The translations under genes were made by a program, and so were the position numbers. Below the pieces are notes generated by a model. It was given only the letters and a program-made list of their open reading frames with translations, was not told the origin of the DNA and made no database searches. From NCBI GenBank assembly GCA_024235715.1, contig JACKLW010000005.1, positions 310,001 to 374,000 on the forward strand: a stretch of DNA of 64,000 bases, written 5' to 3'. Below are positions 37,569 to 46,999 of the stretch, piece by piece. Source of the DNA: Accumulibacter sp. GTDB taxonomy: Bacteria > Pseudomonadota > Gammaproteobacteria > Burkholderiales > Rhodocyclaceae. The stretch's first letter is position 1. Each line of letters starts with the position of its first letter.

Positions 37569-37880
37569 TCAGGGCTGGCCCATGTAGGTCCACAGATAGC
37601 TCACTACCCGCCCGCCGCCGGCGTCGAAGGATCTGCTGCCGTCGAGGTTGAAACTCGTCGCGAAGTTCACGCTGCGTGGCGCGCCGAGCACTGCGGTCGG
37701 GTTTTGCGTATCGGCGACGATGACCACCACCTCGTCGGGTATTGAAGTATTGCCGGAGTCGTCCACCACCACCAGACGGAACGTGTGGCGCCCGAGCGGC
37801 AGCGCGTTGTTGGCTGAAATGGTGACCTCGACGGTTGGGGTGTCGGTCCTGACTTCCTGGTTGATGACGAACTCGGCCAT
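37569..37880 (-). CDS. small protein made of two PKD half-domains
   Basis: 103 aa. Residues ~12-55 (LPLGRHTFRLVVVDDSGNTS, PDEVVVIV) fit the second half of a PKD fold; residues ~60-103 (NPTAVLGAPRSV, FNLDGSRSFDAGGGRVVSYLW) fit the first half of another PKD fold and end right after the Y-x-W-x strand. AAGGAG precedes ATG at 37880. This order (second half then first half) is a circularly permuted or linking arrangement between the upstream 896-aa protein and the downstream 106-aa protein. Confidence 0.75.
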   Translation of the reverse strand: MAEFVINQEVRTDTPTVEVTISANNALPLGRHTFRLVVVDDSGNTSIPDEVVVIVADTQNPTAVLGAPRSVNFATSFNLDGSRSFDAGGGRVVSYLWTYMGQP

Positions 37881-37935
37881 GATGGGCTCCTTGGGTCGGA
37901 TGGTGTTGCCTGTGTTGCTTCCTGAATGCGGGCGC

Positions 37936-40626
37936 CTACTCGGTGAAGCGCCATCGATACTCGGTGATGCGCCGGCCCGGCGCGGCGCTGGAACCGCCGC
38001 CGTCGAGCACGAAGCTGCTACCGCGCGGAACGCTCATATCGGGGCCGGCGTTGGCCACCGGCGGCGCGGTGGGGAGCCGCGCGAGCGCACCCGACAAACG
38101 CGGATCGAGGCTGCCGAAGCCGAGCACGTAGTCGCCATTGCCGAGGCTGCTCACGCCAATCCGGGCCGGAACGCGTGCGCGCGGTGGGCCAAGGTAGGTG
38201 TCGACACCGACCAGACTAGCGATGCCGACCAGCAGCGGCCACGTCGCGGTCTCGACTTGCACCTCGACATGGGCGGGCGACTCGAGCTCGACGATGCGAC
38301 GGATCAGGCCCAGATCCTGCGCCTCGACGTTCTGGTGCACCAGGACCATCGCGCGGAACGCGAGCTTGTCGTAGAAGGCCAGCACTGCCTCGCGCTCGGC
38401 AGTCGAAATCAGCTCGTCGCGGAACAGCGCCAGCAGTTCGACGCGTTCGGCCTCGCCGAGAACCAGGGTGTCGCCGACCACCGAGTTGCCACTGATCACC
38501 AGTCCCGGCAGCAGCGGATCGTCCTCGACATTGAGGTTCACGCCGAGCAGCGTGCTCATCAGCCGGCGCATCCGGAAGCCTTCCAGGACGACGATTTCAC
38601 CGCCGCGCACGCCGCCGTCGCTGGCGATGTCGAGTGCCAGTCGCAAGCCGCGGCGGGTGCCGTGGTAGCGCGCCAGCTCGCTCGAATGGAGGAGCCACTC
38701 GCGCCGCCGATCCTCCGGCAGCGCCGCGTCGAAGGCCACCCCCAGCCAGCCGCCAAGCCATTCGAGCGACTCTTCCTGCGCAACCGCGGGGTCAGTGGTC
38801 AGATGTGCTCCAGCGACGCGGTCTTCGAGCGGGGTGAGGACGCCTTCGACATTGCCCAGCAGGCGTTCGAGGAAGTCTGCCGGCGTGGCTTGCGGGCGGT
38901 AGGCGACGATGCGCGCGTCCTCGTGGCGCAGCGTCCAGCTGGACGCGCCGTCGCGCAGCAGCCACAGCACACCCGCGGTCAGCACTGCAACGCGTGCAGC
39001 CTCGCCGAGTGCCAGCGTGGAGCGCAGTTCGCCCGGCAGGGCGGCTGCGTCAAGGTCGGTGGCCAGCAAGGCATCGACCACGGCCACCGCCACCCCGGGG
39101 CTTTCCGCCGCGGCGCCGAATTCGCTTTCACGGTAGAGCCGCGGCAGGTACCTATCGCGGTAGGAGAAGCGCGATCCGTAGGCGCGCAGCGCGGCAAGGT
39201 CCGGGGAATCGCGCCCCTCGCCGAAGAACTCCACCCGCAGCCATAGATAGCGGCCGCTGAGCGCCCGTACCCGATGCGTGGCGCGCTGGATCATCGCCGT
39301 CCACAGTCCGGCGCGGCCGGCCTCGGGAGTCCCCCAGGCGCCCAGGCCGGGATGTCCCGGCAGCTCGGAAGGCTGACGTTCCCACACGGCGTGCGGCACG
39401 GGACCGGCTGGCAGCGCCGCGTCGGGCAATTCACCGAAGACATGCGCGTGCCATTCATCGACCGTCGCCACGCCCGGCTCGGCGCTGGTCGCCAGCCATA
39501 CCAGCAGGCCGCAGCCGGCCGGCAGGCGTGCTTCGGCATAAAGCCGGTGCCAGACGGTCTGCTGGTCGCCGCTGTCTACCAGATGGGTCGCCGCGACGCT
39601 GAAGTTCGCCGCCTCGCCACGGCGGGCGAGGTTGGCCAGCGACAGCCGGTGGAGCGGCTCGAGCGCGCCGCCAGCCAGCGGGTAACGTGGCGGATCGTCG
39701 AGGCGATGAGCAAATGGTGCTTCTTCTGCGTCGGCGGCAAGCGGGTAGATATCCCCGGTCGGTTGCAGCGTCAGCTCGCCAGCGGGCGACAGGCGCGGCA
39801 CCCACACCGGCGCATCGCGCCGGCCGGGCAGACGCGCGCCGATCCGGCCCTCGCCGAGCCAGTCGATCGCGTAGGCGAAAGCTGCGCCGGCCAGCGTCTG
39901 CGCCGGCCCGAGCGTACCGCGCTGCCGGTCGAGCAGACGCAGGCGGCATTCGCCATCGCCGAACCATGACAAGAGGGCCAGCGTACCGTCGGGCGCGAGC
40001 GCCAGCGACTGCGGCCGTTCGCCGGCCGGCCATGCCACGCCGTCGAAAACCTTCACGGTTGGCGGGCTCGGGTTTTCCGGAACGGGGCGGAAAGTACCCG
40101 CTGCGTAATCAGCGGCCGGGCGCTGCGGCTGCACGCAGCCGGTGAGCCGGGCGAGGCGGCCACTGGCACGTTCCAGAAGCCACACACCGGCAAACGGATC
40201 GACCGCAATACGCCACGCCTGGAAGGTCGGCGTCGGCAAGACGGTATCGGGCCAGCGACCACGCAGGTCATGCAGCAACAGGCGATCGCTGAGGGCCACG
40301 TACAGCACGTCGTCAAAGCCGGCCGCAAAGTCCTGCGGCCGCTCGGCAAGCGGCAGCAGGGTCGCGGCCGCAGGCAGATGACTGACGGAGACGATGGCCA
40401 TCTCGGCATCGTCCCAGTGCGAGCTGGCTCCGTGCCGATCGACCGAGCGCGGCAGGCGCTCGAGCGCCGCTGCGGCGATCGCCGCAGCGTCCGCCGGGGC
40501 TGCCGAGAGGCTGCGCTCACTGGCGAGGCGCAATGCGCGACAGCCGGCACGGTAATCGACATGACTGCGCCCCGGCCAGTGCCGGTCGTCGGCAAGCAAC
40601 CAGAAGCGCTGGCCGTTGGCGTCCAT
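37936..40626 (-). CDS. P2 gpI-like phage tail protein with beta-propeller-like N-terminus and half PKD C-terminus
   Basis: 896 aa. The N-terminal ~450 residues show repeated WD/NHL-like strands (VLYVALSDRLLLHDL, PQSLALAPDGTLALLSWF). Residues ~640-720 contain EESLEWLGGWLGVAFD, RREWLLHSSELARYHGTRRG, the signature of tail protein P2-I (Afp12-like) that links baseplate wedge and fibres. The last ~45 residues (PPVANAGPDMSVPRG, FVLDGGGSSAAP, ITEYRWRF) are the first half of a PKD domain and then stop. Start ATG at 40626 shares one base with the baseplate J stop; the longer ORF start is discarded. Confidence 0.85.
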   Translation of the reverse strand: MDANGQRFWLLADDRHWPGRSHVDYRAGCRALRLASERSLSAAPADAAAIAAAALERLPRSVDRHGASSHWDDAEMAIVSVSHLPAAATLLPLAERPQDFAAGFDDVLYVALSDRLLLHDLRGRWPDTVLPTPTFQAWRIAVDPFAGVWLLERASGRLARLTGCVQPQRPAADYAAGTFRPVPENPSPPTVKVFDGVAWPAGERPQSLALAPDGTLALLSWFGDGECRLRLLDRQRGTLGPAQTLAGAAFAYAIDWLGEGRIGARLPGRRDAPVWVPRLSPAGELTLQPTGDIYPLAADAEEAPFAHRLDDPPRYPLAGGALEPLHRLSLANLARRGEAANFSVAATHLVDSGDQQTVWHRLYAEARLPAGCGLLVWLATSAEPGVATVDEWHAHVFGELPDAALPAGPVPHAVWERQPSELPGHPGLGAWGTPEAGRAGLWTAMIQRATHRVRALSGRYLWLRVEFFGEGRDSPDLAALRAYGSRFSYRDRYLPRLYRESEFGAAAESPGVAVAVVDALLATDLDAAALPGELRSTLALGEAARVAVLTAGVLWLLRDGASSWTLRHEDARIVAYRPQATPADFLERLLGNVEGVLTPLEDRVAGAHLTTDPAVAQEESLEWLGGWLGVAFDAALPEDRRREWLLHSSELARYHGTRRGLRLALDIASDGGVRGGEIVVLEGFRMRRLMSTLLGVNLNVEDDPLLPGLVISGNSVVGDTLVLGEAERVELLALFRDELISTAEREAVLAFYDKLAFRAMVLVHQNVEAQDLGLIRRIVELESPAHVEVQVETATWPLLVGIASLVGVDTYLGPPRARVPARIGVSSLGNGDYVLGFGSLDPRLSGALARLPTAPPVANAGPDMSVPRGSSFVLDGGGSSAAPGRRITEYRWRFTE

Positions 40627-42938
40627 CAGCAAACCTCGGGCACGACCGGCACGGCGACCGCGCTGTCGTCGGCAAAGGGATTGGGCAACGCCGACAGGTC
40701 GCCCGGCGCACCACTGCTGCCGCTGCCAGCCGGGTTGTCCACCGCCACCACCGACAGCAGTTCGGGCAATTGCCAGGCAGCAAGTTTCAGCGACTGGGTG
40801 GCATCGGGCGTGTTGCGGGTCAACAGCCGCCATTCACCGTGGCCGTCGATCTCGGCCCGTTCGAAGAGGTTGACGCCGGCAACCTCGGCGACGCCGGCAA
40901 CCCGCGAGATCTCCACTTCCAGCTCGCGTTCGCGCACCGTGCGACCGAGCGGCCAACCGGTGCCGCCAGGACCATACGGCGGCAGCGGCCACAACAGCCG
41001 GCGCAGCGCTTCGCGCAGCTCGAAGAGAACCGCCTCGCGGCCAAAGCCGTCGCGGATGGTCACCGCCACGGAGACGCCCAGCGGCACGTATTCGCAGCCG
41101 ATCACGTACAGCTCGGTGGCCAGCGGCGTGCGTACCGACAGATGCGCATGCACCCGTTCGATGAAAGGCCGGTCGGGGCGCGGATTCGGCGCCTTACCGA
41201 AAGCACGCGCCGGCAAGACCATCACGCTGACCACGCCGGGCACGTCGAAGCGCCGCTCGCGCGGCTTGAAACGCGGCATCACCTCGACGCGCGCAACATC
41301 CGTGCCGGGCACTTCCTGCGCGAGGCGACGATAGTCGTCGGCGGTCACCGCGCGCTCGCGATGACGGAGCAGCGACGGAATCCGTTGCTCGGCCCGCGCC
41401 AGGGTTTCGGCATCCTCGCCGCCCTCGGTCGCCAGCGGCTGGAGAACCTTGATCGCCGGCAGACTTCGCGGCGCGCCGACCAGCCTGGCCGACGCCAGCT
41501 CGGTAAGGCTTGCCGCCGGCAGATTGCCGGCGCGCCCGCCGCCGAAGCGGCCATAGGCCAGGCGGATGCGCATCTGCCGCTCGGGCACCCGACCGCGCAC
41601 GCCGTCGCCGAAGCGCAGCGTACCGGCCTCGGCATCGAGTTCGAATACCGCCGCCTCGCGCGCCACCGCCGCGTCAGCCGAGATCGCCGCGAGGTCGTCC
41701 ACCCGCGTCCAGGACTGGTAGCCGCGGCCAGCTTCCTCGACCTGGATCTGCAGCGTTTCGGCATCGACCGAACCGCCTGGCAACTGGAACAGCTGATCGG
41801 CAGCGCCGGTGGATACCCCCAGCACCCGCCCTGCGAGCGTGTTGCGCTGATCGACTGCCACTGCGTTAATGCCTACCCAGGCCAGCTTGAGATTGGCAAC
41901 ACCGCTGCCCGGCTTCGGTCGCAAGCGCAGCCAGCCGATCAGCCGGGCGGCCTTTTCCGGATCATCGAGACGCGGTGGGTTGTCGCCCACGCCGGCGCGC
42001 GGGTTGTCGCCGACGTCGTTCACCGGCGCCCAGATCAGCGATTCATCGGGCATCGGCAGGCGCAGCACCCCCGCCCGGGTCAGTCCCGCGGTGGTGTCGT
42101 TGGCGTCGCCCGGGAAGGGCTCGACGCTGAGGTAGTCGGCATTGACCCCGTCGGCAGCGCGGGTCACCACCTCCCAAAGCACCGGCACGCGTGCGCGCTG
42201 CCCCACTTCCTCGAACAGCGCCGGTGCGGCGATCGCCGGCACGACTCCGACCGAAAGCATGGCCGTGGCGCCGCTGTCGTCCCCGCCAAGCGCGGCACGC
42301 GCAGCGGTATTGCTGGCAGCCTGCTGTTCCGGACGCTGCGCGGCCGGCGCCATGAGCGCCAGCCACAAGGCACGGTCTGCGCTCATGGCGAAGACATCGA
42401 CACCCTCGCTGGCGGCCGCCTGGCCACCCTCGAACAGTGGCGATGCGAGATAGCCTTTGGCGGCGCCATCGATGCGATGCACCTTTTGCAGGCCGGCGAT
42501 CACCGCTTCCATCCGCGCCGCGTCGGCATCGCCGAGCGCCTGCTTGTACCAGGCCTCGGCGACGACCGGCAGCAGCGTGGTTTCGGCCAGCGTCTCGAAG
42601 GGTACCGGGGCCTTGACGCGGGCGCCGGCGGCAAGCGTCACGGCGGAAAGTTCGCTGGGCTGGGCAAAAGCCAGACTTACGATGCCGCCAGCCGGCCGAG
42701 CCGGCCGCAAGCCCTGGCCGAGCAACTTGAGAAACACCAGCCGCTGACGCTCCGGAATCAGGTTTACGCGGTAAAGCAGCGCATCGCCGAGCCAGGCGAA
42801 CAACTCCAGCAGAGTTCGGCCGGGATCGCCGAGGCGCGGATTGGTCCATTCCGGCGTGTGGGCCGGAATGCGGGCCAGCAGGTCTTCGAGCAGGTCGTCG
42901 AAGCTGCGGTCGTCGAGACGCGGAGGCAGGATGGGCAT
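40626..42938 (-). CDS. baseplate J-like assembly protein (Afp11-like)
   Basis: 770 aa, large baseplate wedge protein. Features: N-terminal FDDLLEDLLARIPAHTPEW and GRTLLELFAWLGDALLYRVN, the mark of eCIS/P2-J-type baseplate proteins; middle LRFGDGVRGRVP; and C-terminal RAVTADDYRRLAQ. Together with gp25 and P2-I-like proteins it builds the wedge around the hub. Start at 42938 has GGAGGT upstream; the extra 11 codons in the longer ORF are not needed. It shares one base with the downstream P2-I gene. Confidence 0.92.
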   Translation of the reverse strand: MPILPPRLDDRSFDDLLEDLLARIPAHTPEWTNPRLGDPGRTLLELFAWLGDALLYRVNLIPERQRLVFLKLLGQGLRPARPAGGIVSLAFAQPSELSAVTLAAGARVKAPVPFETLAETTLLPVVAEAWYKQALGDADAARMEAVIAGLQKVHRIDGAAKGYLASPLFEGGQAAASEGVDVFAMSADRALWLALMAPAAQRPEQQAASNTAARAALGGDDSGATAMLSVGVVPAIAAPALFEEVGQRARVPVLWEVVTRAADGVNADYLSVEPFPGDANDTTAGLTRAGVLRLPMPDESLIWAPVNDVGDNPRAGVGDNPPRLDDPEKAARLIGWLRLRPKPGSGVANLKLAWVGINAVAVDQRNTLAGRVLGVSTGAADQLFQLPGGSVDAETLQIQVEEAGRGYQSWTRVDDLAAISADAAVAREAAVFELDAEAGTLRFGDGVRGRVPERQMRIRLAYGRFGGGRAGNLPAASLTELASARLVGAPRSLPAIKVLQPLATEGGEDAETLARAEQRIPSLLRHRERAVTADDYRRLAQEVPGTDVARVEVMPRFKPRERRFDVPGVVSVMVLPARAFGKAPNPRPDRPFIERVHAHLSVRTPLATELYVIGCEYVPLGVSVAVTIRDGFGREAVLFELREALRRLLWPLPPYGPGGTGWPLGRTVRERELEVEISRVAGVAEVAGVNLFERAEIDGHGEWRLLTRNTPDATQSLKLAAWQLPELLSVVAVDNPAGSGSSGAPGDLSALPNPFADDSAVAVPVVPEVC

Positions 42939-43018
42939 GTCAGACCTCCGGCGAGGTGGACAGCGCGGCACTGCGCCCAGCGCGCGTCAGGGAAGATGAG
43001 CCTGGGGGTCGTGTCATT

Positions 43019-43420
43019 TCAGCCTTCCTCCAGTCGAACGGTCACGGCCAGCGCGCCGGGCGTGCCGGAGCGTGCCAGCCGATAGGCAATCTCCACCCGC
43101 AGATCGGCGGGCTGGTCGGGGACTTCGAGCACCTCCACCCGATCGAGCAGGATGCGGCGCTCCCAGCGGCCGAGCGAATCCATCACCCAGTCGCGAATCT
43201 GGCGGCGCGTGGCAAGGGTGTTGGGTGCATGCAAGAGGCGGTCGAGCCCGGCACCGAACTCGGCGCGCATCAGCTGCTCGCCCGGGCGGGTGCTGAGGAT
43301 GACTCGGATGGCCTGGCGGACGCTGGCTTCGAGATCCGGCCAGTCGAGCCGGCCGTGCTCGTCCGGCAGCGCGAACAGGGGCCAGCCGATCAGCGGCCGC
43401 GGGAGCTGACTGGCACTCAT
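43019..43420 (-). CDS. gp25-like baseplate protein (Afp9-like)
   Basis: 133-aa gp25/GPW family baseplate wedge protein. Motifs: VRQAIRVILSTRPGEQLMRAEFGAGLDRLL is the family core (residues ~34-63), with R-x-x-x-FG typical; C-terminal beta strands RVEVLEVP and VEIAYRLA. Length fits the family. Its ATG overlaps the stop of the 598-aa gene by four bases. An 80-bp gap separates it from baseplate J; it holds only that gene's ribosome-binding site. Confidence 0.92.
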   Translation of the reverse strand: MSASQLPRPLIGWPLFALPDEHGRLDWPDLEASVRQAIRVILSTRPGEQLMRAEFGAGLDRLLHAPNTLATRRQIRDWVMDSLGRWERRILLDRVEVLEVPDQPADLRVEIAYRLARSGTPGALAVTVRLEEG

Positions 43421-45213
43421 GAGTCACCTCCGCTCTTTTTGGGGAAGGGAATGCAGATCTTGATGAACATCATCCAGCGGAAGAACAGGTCGAACAGCGA
43501 CAGAAAGATGTTCAGCACGATGAAGGCGCAGATAGTGATGATCGGAATGTTGAAACTGCAGATCCACCCCAGCTTGAGGCCGCTGTCGGCCGGCTTCTTG
43601 CCATCCATCAGGTCTAGCGGATCGCCCGACAGCAGGTTCTGCATCGACGCCGGCACGGTGAAGGCGACATTGGGCTTCAGCTTCTTGAGCATCTCCTTGT
43701 CGCCCGGGTCGGGCAGCGGCACCTGCACCGGCGGCGCACCGCTGCCTTCGTACCACGGCGCAATCACGAAGGCCGGGCTGTAGTCGCCCCAAACCGTGCG
43801 TGCCGGGCAGCTGCCTTCGGGCTTGAGACGCACGAAGGCGCGCAGCACGTAGCGCGCGTCCGGCGCGTCGAAGCGCCCGGCGACGCCCGTCACCGCGTCG
43901 AAGCGTACGCGCAGGCAGGCCGACAGCGCGCGCGCCAGCGAATCGCGGGTTTTTGCGTCGAGTGCCGGCCAGCCGGCCGGGATGGTCGGCGCCGGCGAAA
44001 GAGACTCCTCGTTGAGCAGGATGCGGCTCGCCGCGGCAAGAAAATCGCCCGCCGGGTGGCTGCCGGCGATCGGCTTGCCAGCCGAGTCGGCCAGCGGCAG
44101 GGCGATGCCATTGAGCACGCTCAGCAAAGCGTCGGCCTCGGCACTGTCGCCAAAGGCATCGAACTCGACCGCTAACTGGCGCAGCAGCAGCAGCAGGCGC
44201 TTCATGGCGCTGCGATCCGAATCCGCCGCATTGCCGGCAATCGTCGCCAGATCGGGGGTGAGCAGGCGCCCCGGCCGCGGGAAGCTGTCGGCGAGACCGG
44301 CCAGCGGACCAACCAGGTGCGCCTTGAAGTCGTCCGTGCCCGGACCGAATGCCGCCTCGTCGAATTCCGGTGCACCGGCTTCCGCCTGTTCGCTGCTGGT
44401 CGTCGGAATCAGGCCGTAGAACAGCGTCGCCGCCGCCGCCTGGCAGACATCGGGCGGGGCGATGAACATTGGCACCACTGCTTCGTTGAGCAGTGCGTCT
44501 TCCTGCGCGGCCAGTAGCGCGCTCACCTCGCGGTCGAGCACCGCCTGGCCGGTGGTCGGCCGGCTGAGCCGGCGCCGTGCTTCGGGATCGTGCCGGTTGC
44601 CGCTCGCTGCGGCGTCGGCGGCAGTGGCGATACGTGCCCAGCCCTTGAGGCTTTCGCCGGCGCGCATCCAGCCCTGCTTGATCTCGCGTCCCTGGGCATC
44701 GCGCACCAGGCGGCGGATCACCATGCCGGCGCCGTCGACGCGCTTGGGGTCGATGCGCGGCTCGCCCGGCGTGTCGCAACGCGCTTCCATCACCGCCAGG
44801 TTGAACTGACGCTGGATCGGCTGGAAAAGCTTGAGCACCTGTGCGCCTTCGGCAGCGCGGCGGATGCCTTCGACACGCTTCTGCTCACTCTCCTGCCCGC
44901 TCCGTCCCAACGACCCGTCCACCGTATCCAGCGCACGCCCGCCGGCGAGGCCCAGTTGGCGGCTGGCGCTGCGCAGCCGGTCGAAGAGTTCGCGGCCACC
45001 GTTGCGTTTGCCGCGCGGCCGGGTGTCGGTACCGCTGGCAACCGTACTCGCGCGCGCCAGACTGCTGCGCAGACCGACGCGCCCGTTGACGTCGCGCAGA
45101 CCGGCCAGCACCGCCTCGATGAAATCCTCGTCGCTGCGCTGCAGGATGGCCGGCGCGCCAGCATCGCTGAGGTCTCGCGGTGCCGAGAGAATGATCTCGT
45201 GATGGCTCACCAT
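43417..45213 (-). CDS. eCIS protein of unknown function with C-terminal transmembrane segment
   Basis: 598 aa, mostly helical and soluble for the first ~540 residues, with no recognised motif. The end (~557-594) is strongly hydrophobic (FNIPIITICAFIVLNIFLSL, then FFRWMMFIKICIPF) and closes with a basic tail, suggesting one or two membrane helices. Placed between spike and gp25, where other eCIS have Afp10-type or accessory proteins. A membrane anchor in the baseplate operon would make the system act from inside the cell. Start ATG at 45213 overlaps the spike stop by seven bases; the longer ORF start is discarded. Confidence 0.7.
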   Translation of the reverse strand: MVSHHEIILSAPRDLSDAGAPAILQRSDEDFIEAVLAGLRDVNGRVGLRSSLARASTVASGTDTRPRGKRNGGRELFDRLRSASRQLGLAGGRALDTVDGSLGRSGQESEQKRVEGIRRAAEGAQVLKLFQPIQRQFNLAVMEARCDTPGEPRIDPKRVDGAGMVIRRLVRDAQGREIKQGWMRAGESLKGWARIATAADAAASGNRHDPEARRRLSRPTTGQAVLDREVSALLAAQEDALLNEAVVPMFIAPPDVCQAAAATLFYGLIPTTSSEQAEAGAPEFDEAAFGPGTDDFKAHLVGPLAGLADSFPRPGRLLTPDLATIAGNAADSDRSAMKRLLLLLRQLAVEFDAFGDSAEADALLSVLNGIALPLADSAGKPIAGSHPAGDFLAAASRILLNEESLSPAPTIPAGWPALDAKTRDSLARALSACLRVRFDAVTGVAGRFDAPDARYVLRAFVRLKPEGSCPARTVWGDYSPAFVIAPWYEGSGAPPVQVPLPDPGDKEMLKKLKPNVAFTVPASMQNLLSGDPLDLMDGKKPADSGLKLGWICSFNIPIITICAFIVLNIFLSLFDLFFRWMMFIKICIPFPKKSGGDS

Positions 45214-45893
45214 ATGTTCCCCGCTCCCGGTGTGTAACTGGTGGAAACCACCGAAGTGGCCTGCAGCACCTCGCACTTGACGATGCCCGAGAATTTGGCC
45301 ATCGCGGTGTCGACGGTCACCATGCCGGCACTGACCTTCACCTGCGGTGCCTCGACCTTGACCTCGGCGCTGGCGGTGATGCTTATCCGCGCCGCCTCCA
45401 TCTCCACCCGGTTGCCGTTGGAATCCTCGACGGTGACCTTGCCCGGTCCGTCGGACAGCGTCAGTTTCTGCCCGCCCGGCGTCTCGAGCACCAGTTGCTC
45501 CTGACCCTGCTGATCATCGAGCGTGACCGTGACGCCGTTCTTCGAACGGATGCGCTTGAAGCGATTGCCCTCGTCGCCGAGTTCGGCCGGTGCCGCGTTG
45601 GCGCCACTCCACAGTCCCCCGATCACCAGCGGATAGCGGGCGTCGCCCTGCAGGAAGACCACCAGGACTTCGTCATCGACGTCGGGCATCAGGAAGGCGC
45701 CGCGGTCGGCACCGGCAAAGGGACACACCACCCGCGCCCAGAGCGGCGCATCCTGGCCGTCGAAGGCGTCGCAGGCAAGCAGGCGGAGCTGCACCCGGTT
45801 GCGGCGCTCGGGATCGGCGATGTCGACCACGCGGGCAAGCTGGACACCGTTGAGCCATCCGGCGGCGGGCTGGAAGAGAGGCGCGCGATCCAT
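45207..45893 (-). CDS. spike protein, gpV/gp5-like (Afp8 C-terminal type)
   Basis: 228 aa. N-terminal OB-fold (LNGVQLARVVDIADPERRNRV, LWARVVCPFAGADRGAF, DVDDEVLVVFLQGDARYPLV) as in gp5/VgrG spikes, followed by a beta-helical repeat part (KLTLSDGPGKVTVEDSNGN; RISITASAEVKVEAP). It trimerises to form the puncturing tip below the hub. The hub (gpD) part is a separate gene immediately upstream with a one-base overlap, whereas in Afp8 and VgrG they are fused. ATG at 45893 fits that junction. Confidence 0.92.
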   Translation of the reverse strand: MDRAPLFQPAAGWLNGVQLARVVDIADPERRNRVQLRLLACDAFDGQDAPLWARVVCPFAGADRGAFLMPDVDDEVLVVFLQGDARYPLVIGGLWSGANAAPAELGDEGNRFKRIRSKNGVTVTLDDQQGQEQLVLETPGGQKLTLSDGPGKVTVEDSNGNRVEMEAARISITASAEVKVEAPQVKVSAGMVTVDTAMAKFSGIVKCEVLQATSVVSTSYTPGAGNIW

Positions 45894-46987
45894 CAGGAAG
45901 CTTCTCCGAGGTAGGCACACTCGCCGATGAACTCGGTGCGATAGCCGGCGCGCACATCGTACCGATGGCAGGCCCTGACGACGTAATAGCTGTTGTCCCA
46001 GCGCCCGGACAGGCCACTGACCGCGACGGTCGTGCCGACCCGCAGCTGGGCATTGCCCTCGGCGACGCCGTCGAGGCGCACGAAGCGCCGCGCGCGCTGG
46101 TCGAAGGCCGCCTCGGCAACCGCCTGGGCCTCGCCATCGCTGGCCAGCGCCAGGTGACCGAGGTGCTCGCTGCGCCGCTCGAGTGCGCGCGACAGCCAGT
46201 CGGCGCCGCTGGTCCCGCTGCCGGGCCCGCCGTGGCTCAGGCTGCTGGCCTCGGCGCTGACCGCGCTGCCAGCGACCGGATCCCAGCCCGCGGCGGTGAT
46301 GCTGCTTACCTGCTGCGCGAGATCGGCGACCACCCGGGCACGCGCCAGCTGGCCATGCAGCTCGAGACTTAGCTCACCCCGCCGTACCTCGCCGCGCGGC
46401 GCCACCTGCAGCTCTTCGCCGACGATCTGCAGGTCGCCATCGAAACGCCCGAGCAGCCGTCGCAGGAAGGCGAGATCACTCTCATTGAGTTGCGCCCAGG
46501 TGCCGATCGGCTCGGCCAGGCCCTGAACCGCAGGACGCAGCCCCAGCTCGCTGGCCACCGCGTTGACCACGTCGGCCGGCGACATGTCCGCGTAGACCTT
46601 GCTGCGGCGGGCCATGCGGGCGCGACCGAGCGGGTCTTCGGCGAGCACCACCAGTTCGGGTGGCGAGCCCTGCGCGAATTCGGCCTCGAGGCCGCTGACC
46701 ACGCCGCGAAACAGCTCCCGGGCCTGGTTTTCGTCGCCTGCATAGACCTCGATGGCCGTGCCGAGCGCGAGCCGCGAACCATCCTCGAAGGCGTATTCCG
46801 CTGCTGCGTCGGTGGTGCTGGCCCAGTTCGAAAAACGCAATTCCGCGGTCGTCATGCCGCCCTCGGATTCCTCGATACGCATGCCGATGAGCAACTCCGA
46901 GACACGCAGATCCTCCTGCCCGGCGAGCCGCAACGTGGGGCGGGCACGATAGACGGCGGATTGGCTGACGGAAGTCTCGACGGGCAT
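45893..46987 (-). CDS. hub protein, gpD-like (VgrG/Afp8 N-terminal type)
   Basis: 364 aa of the phage late-control gpD / gp27-like hub family. Signatures: PTLRLAGQEDLRVSELLIGM at the start, FRGVVSGLEAEF, YADMSPADVVNAVASELGL (the classic gpD segment), LNESDLAFLRRLLGRFDGDL, and the end RWDNSYYVVRACHRYD. It forms the ring that carries the spike and connects to the tube. Its ATG is 12 bases after the 57-aa gene stop and its stop overlaps the spike ATG by one base. Confidence 0.92.
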   Translation of the reverse strand: MPVETSVSQSAVYRARPTLRLAGQEDLRVSELLIGMRIEESEGGMTTAELRFSNWASTTDAAAEYAFEDGSRLALGTAIEVYAGDENQARELFRGVVSGLEAEFAQGSPPELVVLAEDPLGRARMARRSKVYADMSPADVVNAVASELGLRPAVQGLAEPIGTWAQLNESDLAFLRRLLGRFDGDLQIVGEELQVAPRGEVRRGELSLELHGQLARARVVADLAQQVSSITAAGWDPVAGSAVSAEASSLSHGGPGSGTSGADWLSRALERRSEHLGHLALASDGEAQAVAEAAFDQRARRFVRLDGVAEGNAQLRVGTTVAVSGLSGRWDNSYYVVRACHRYDVRAGYRTEFIGECAYLGEAS

Positions 46988-46999
46988 CGCAGCGTTCCC

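Noticed and set aside
40533-43085. 850-aa plus-strand ORF opposite the baseplate J gene
   Set aside because: Antisense shadow in GC-rich DNA: low-complexity Arg/His/Gln-rich product, no family features, fully covered by a recognisable gene on the other strand.
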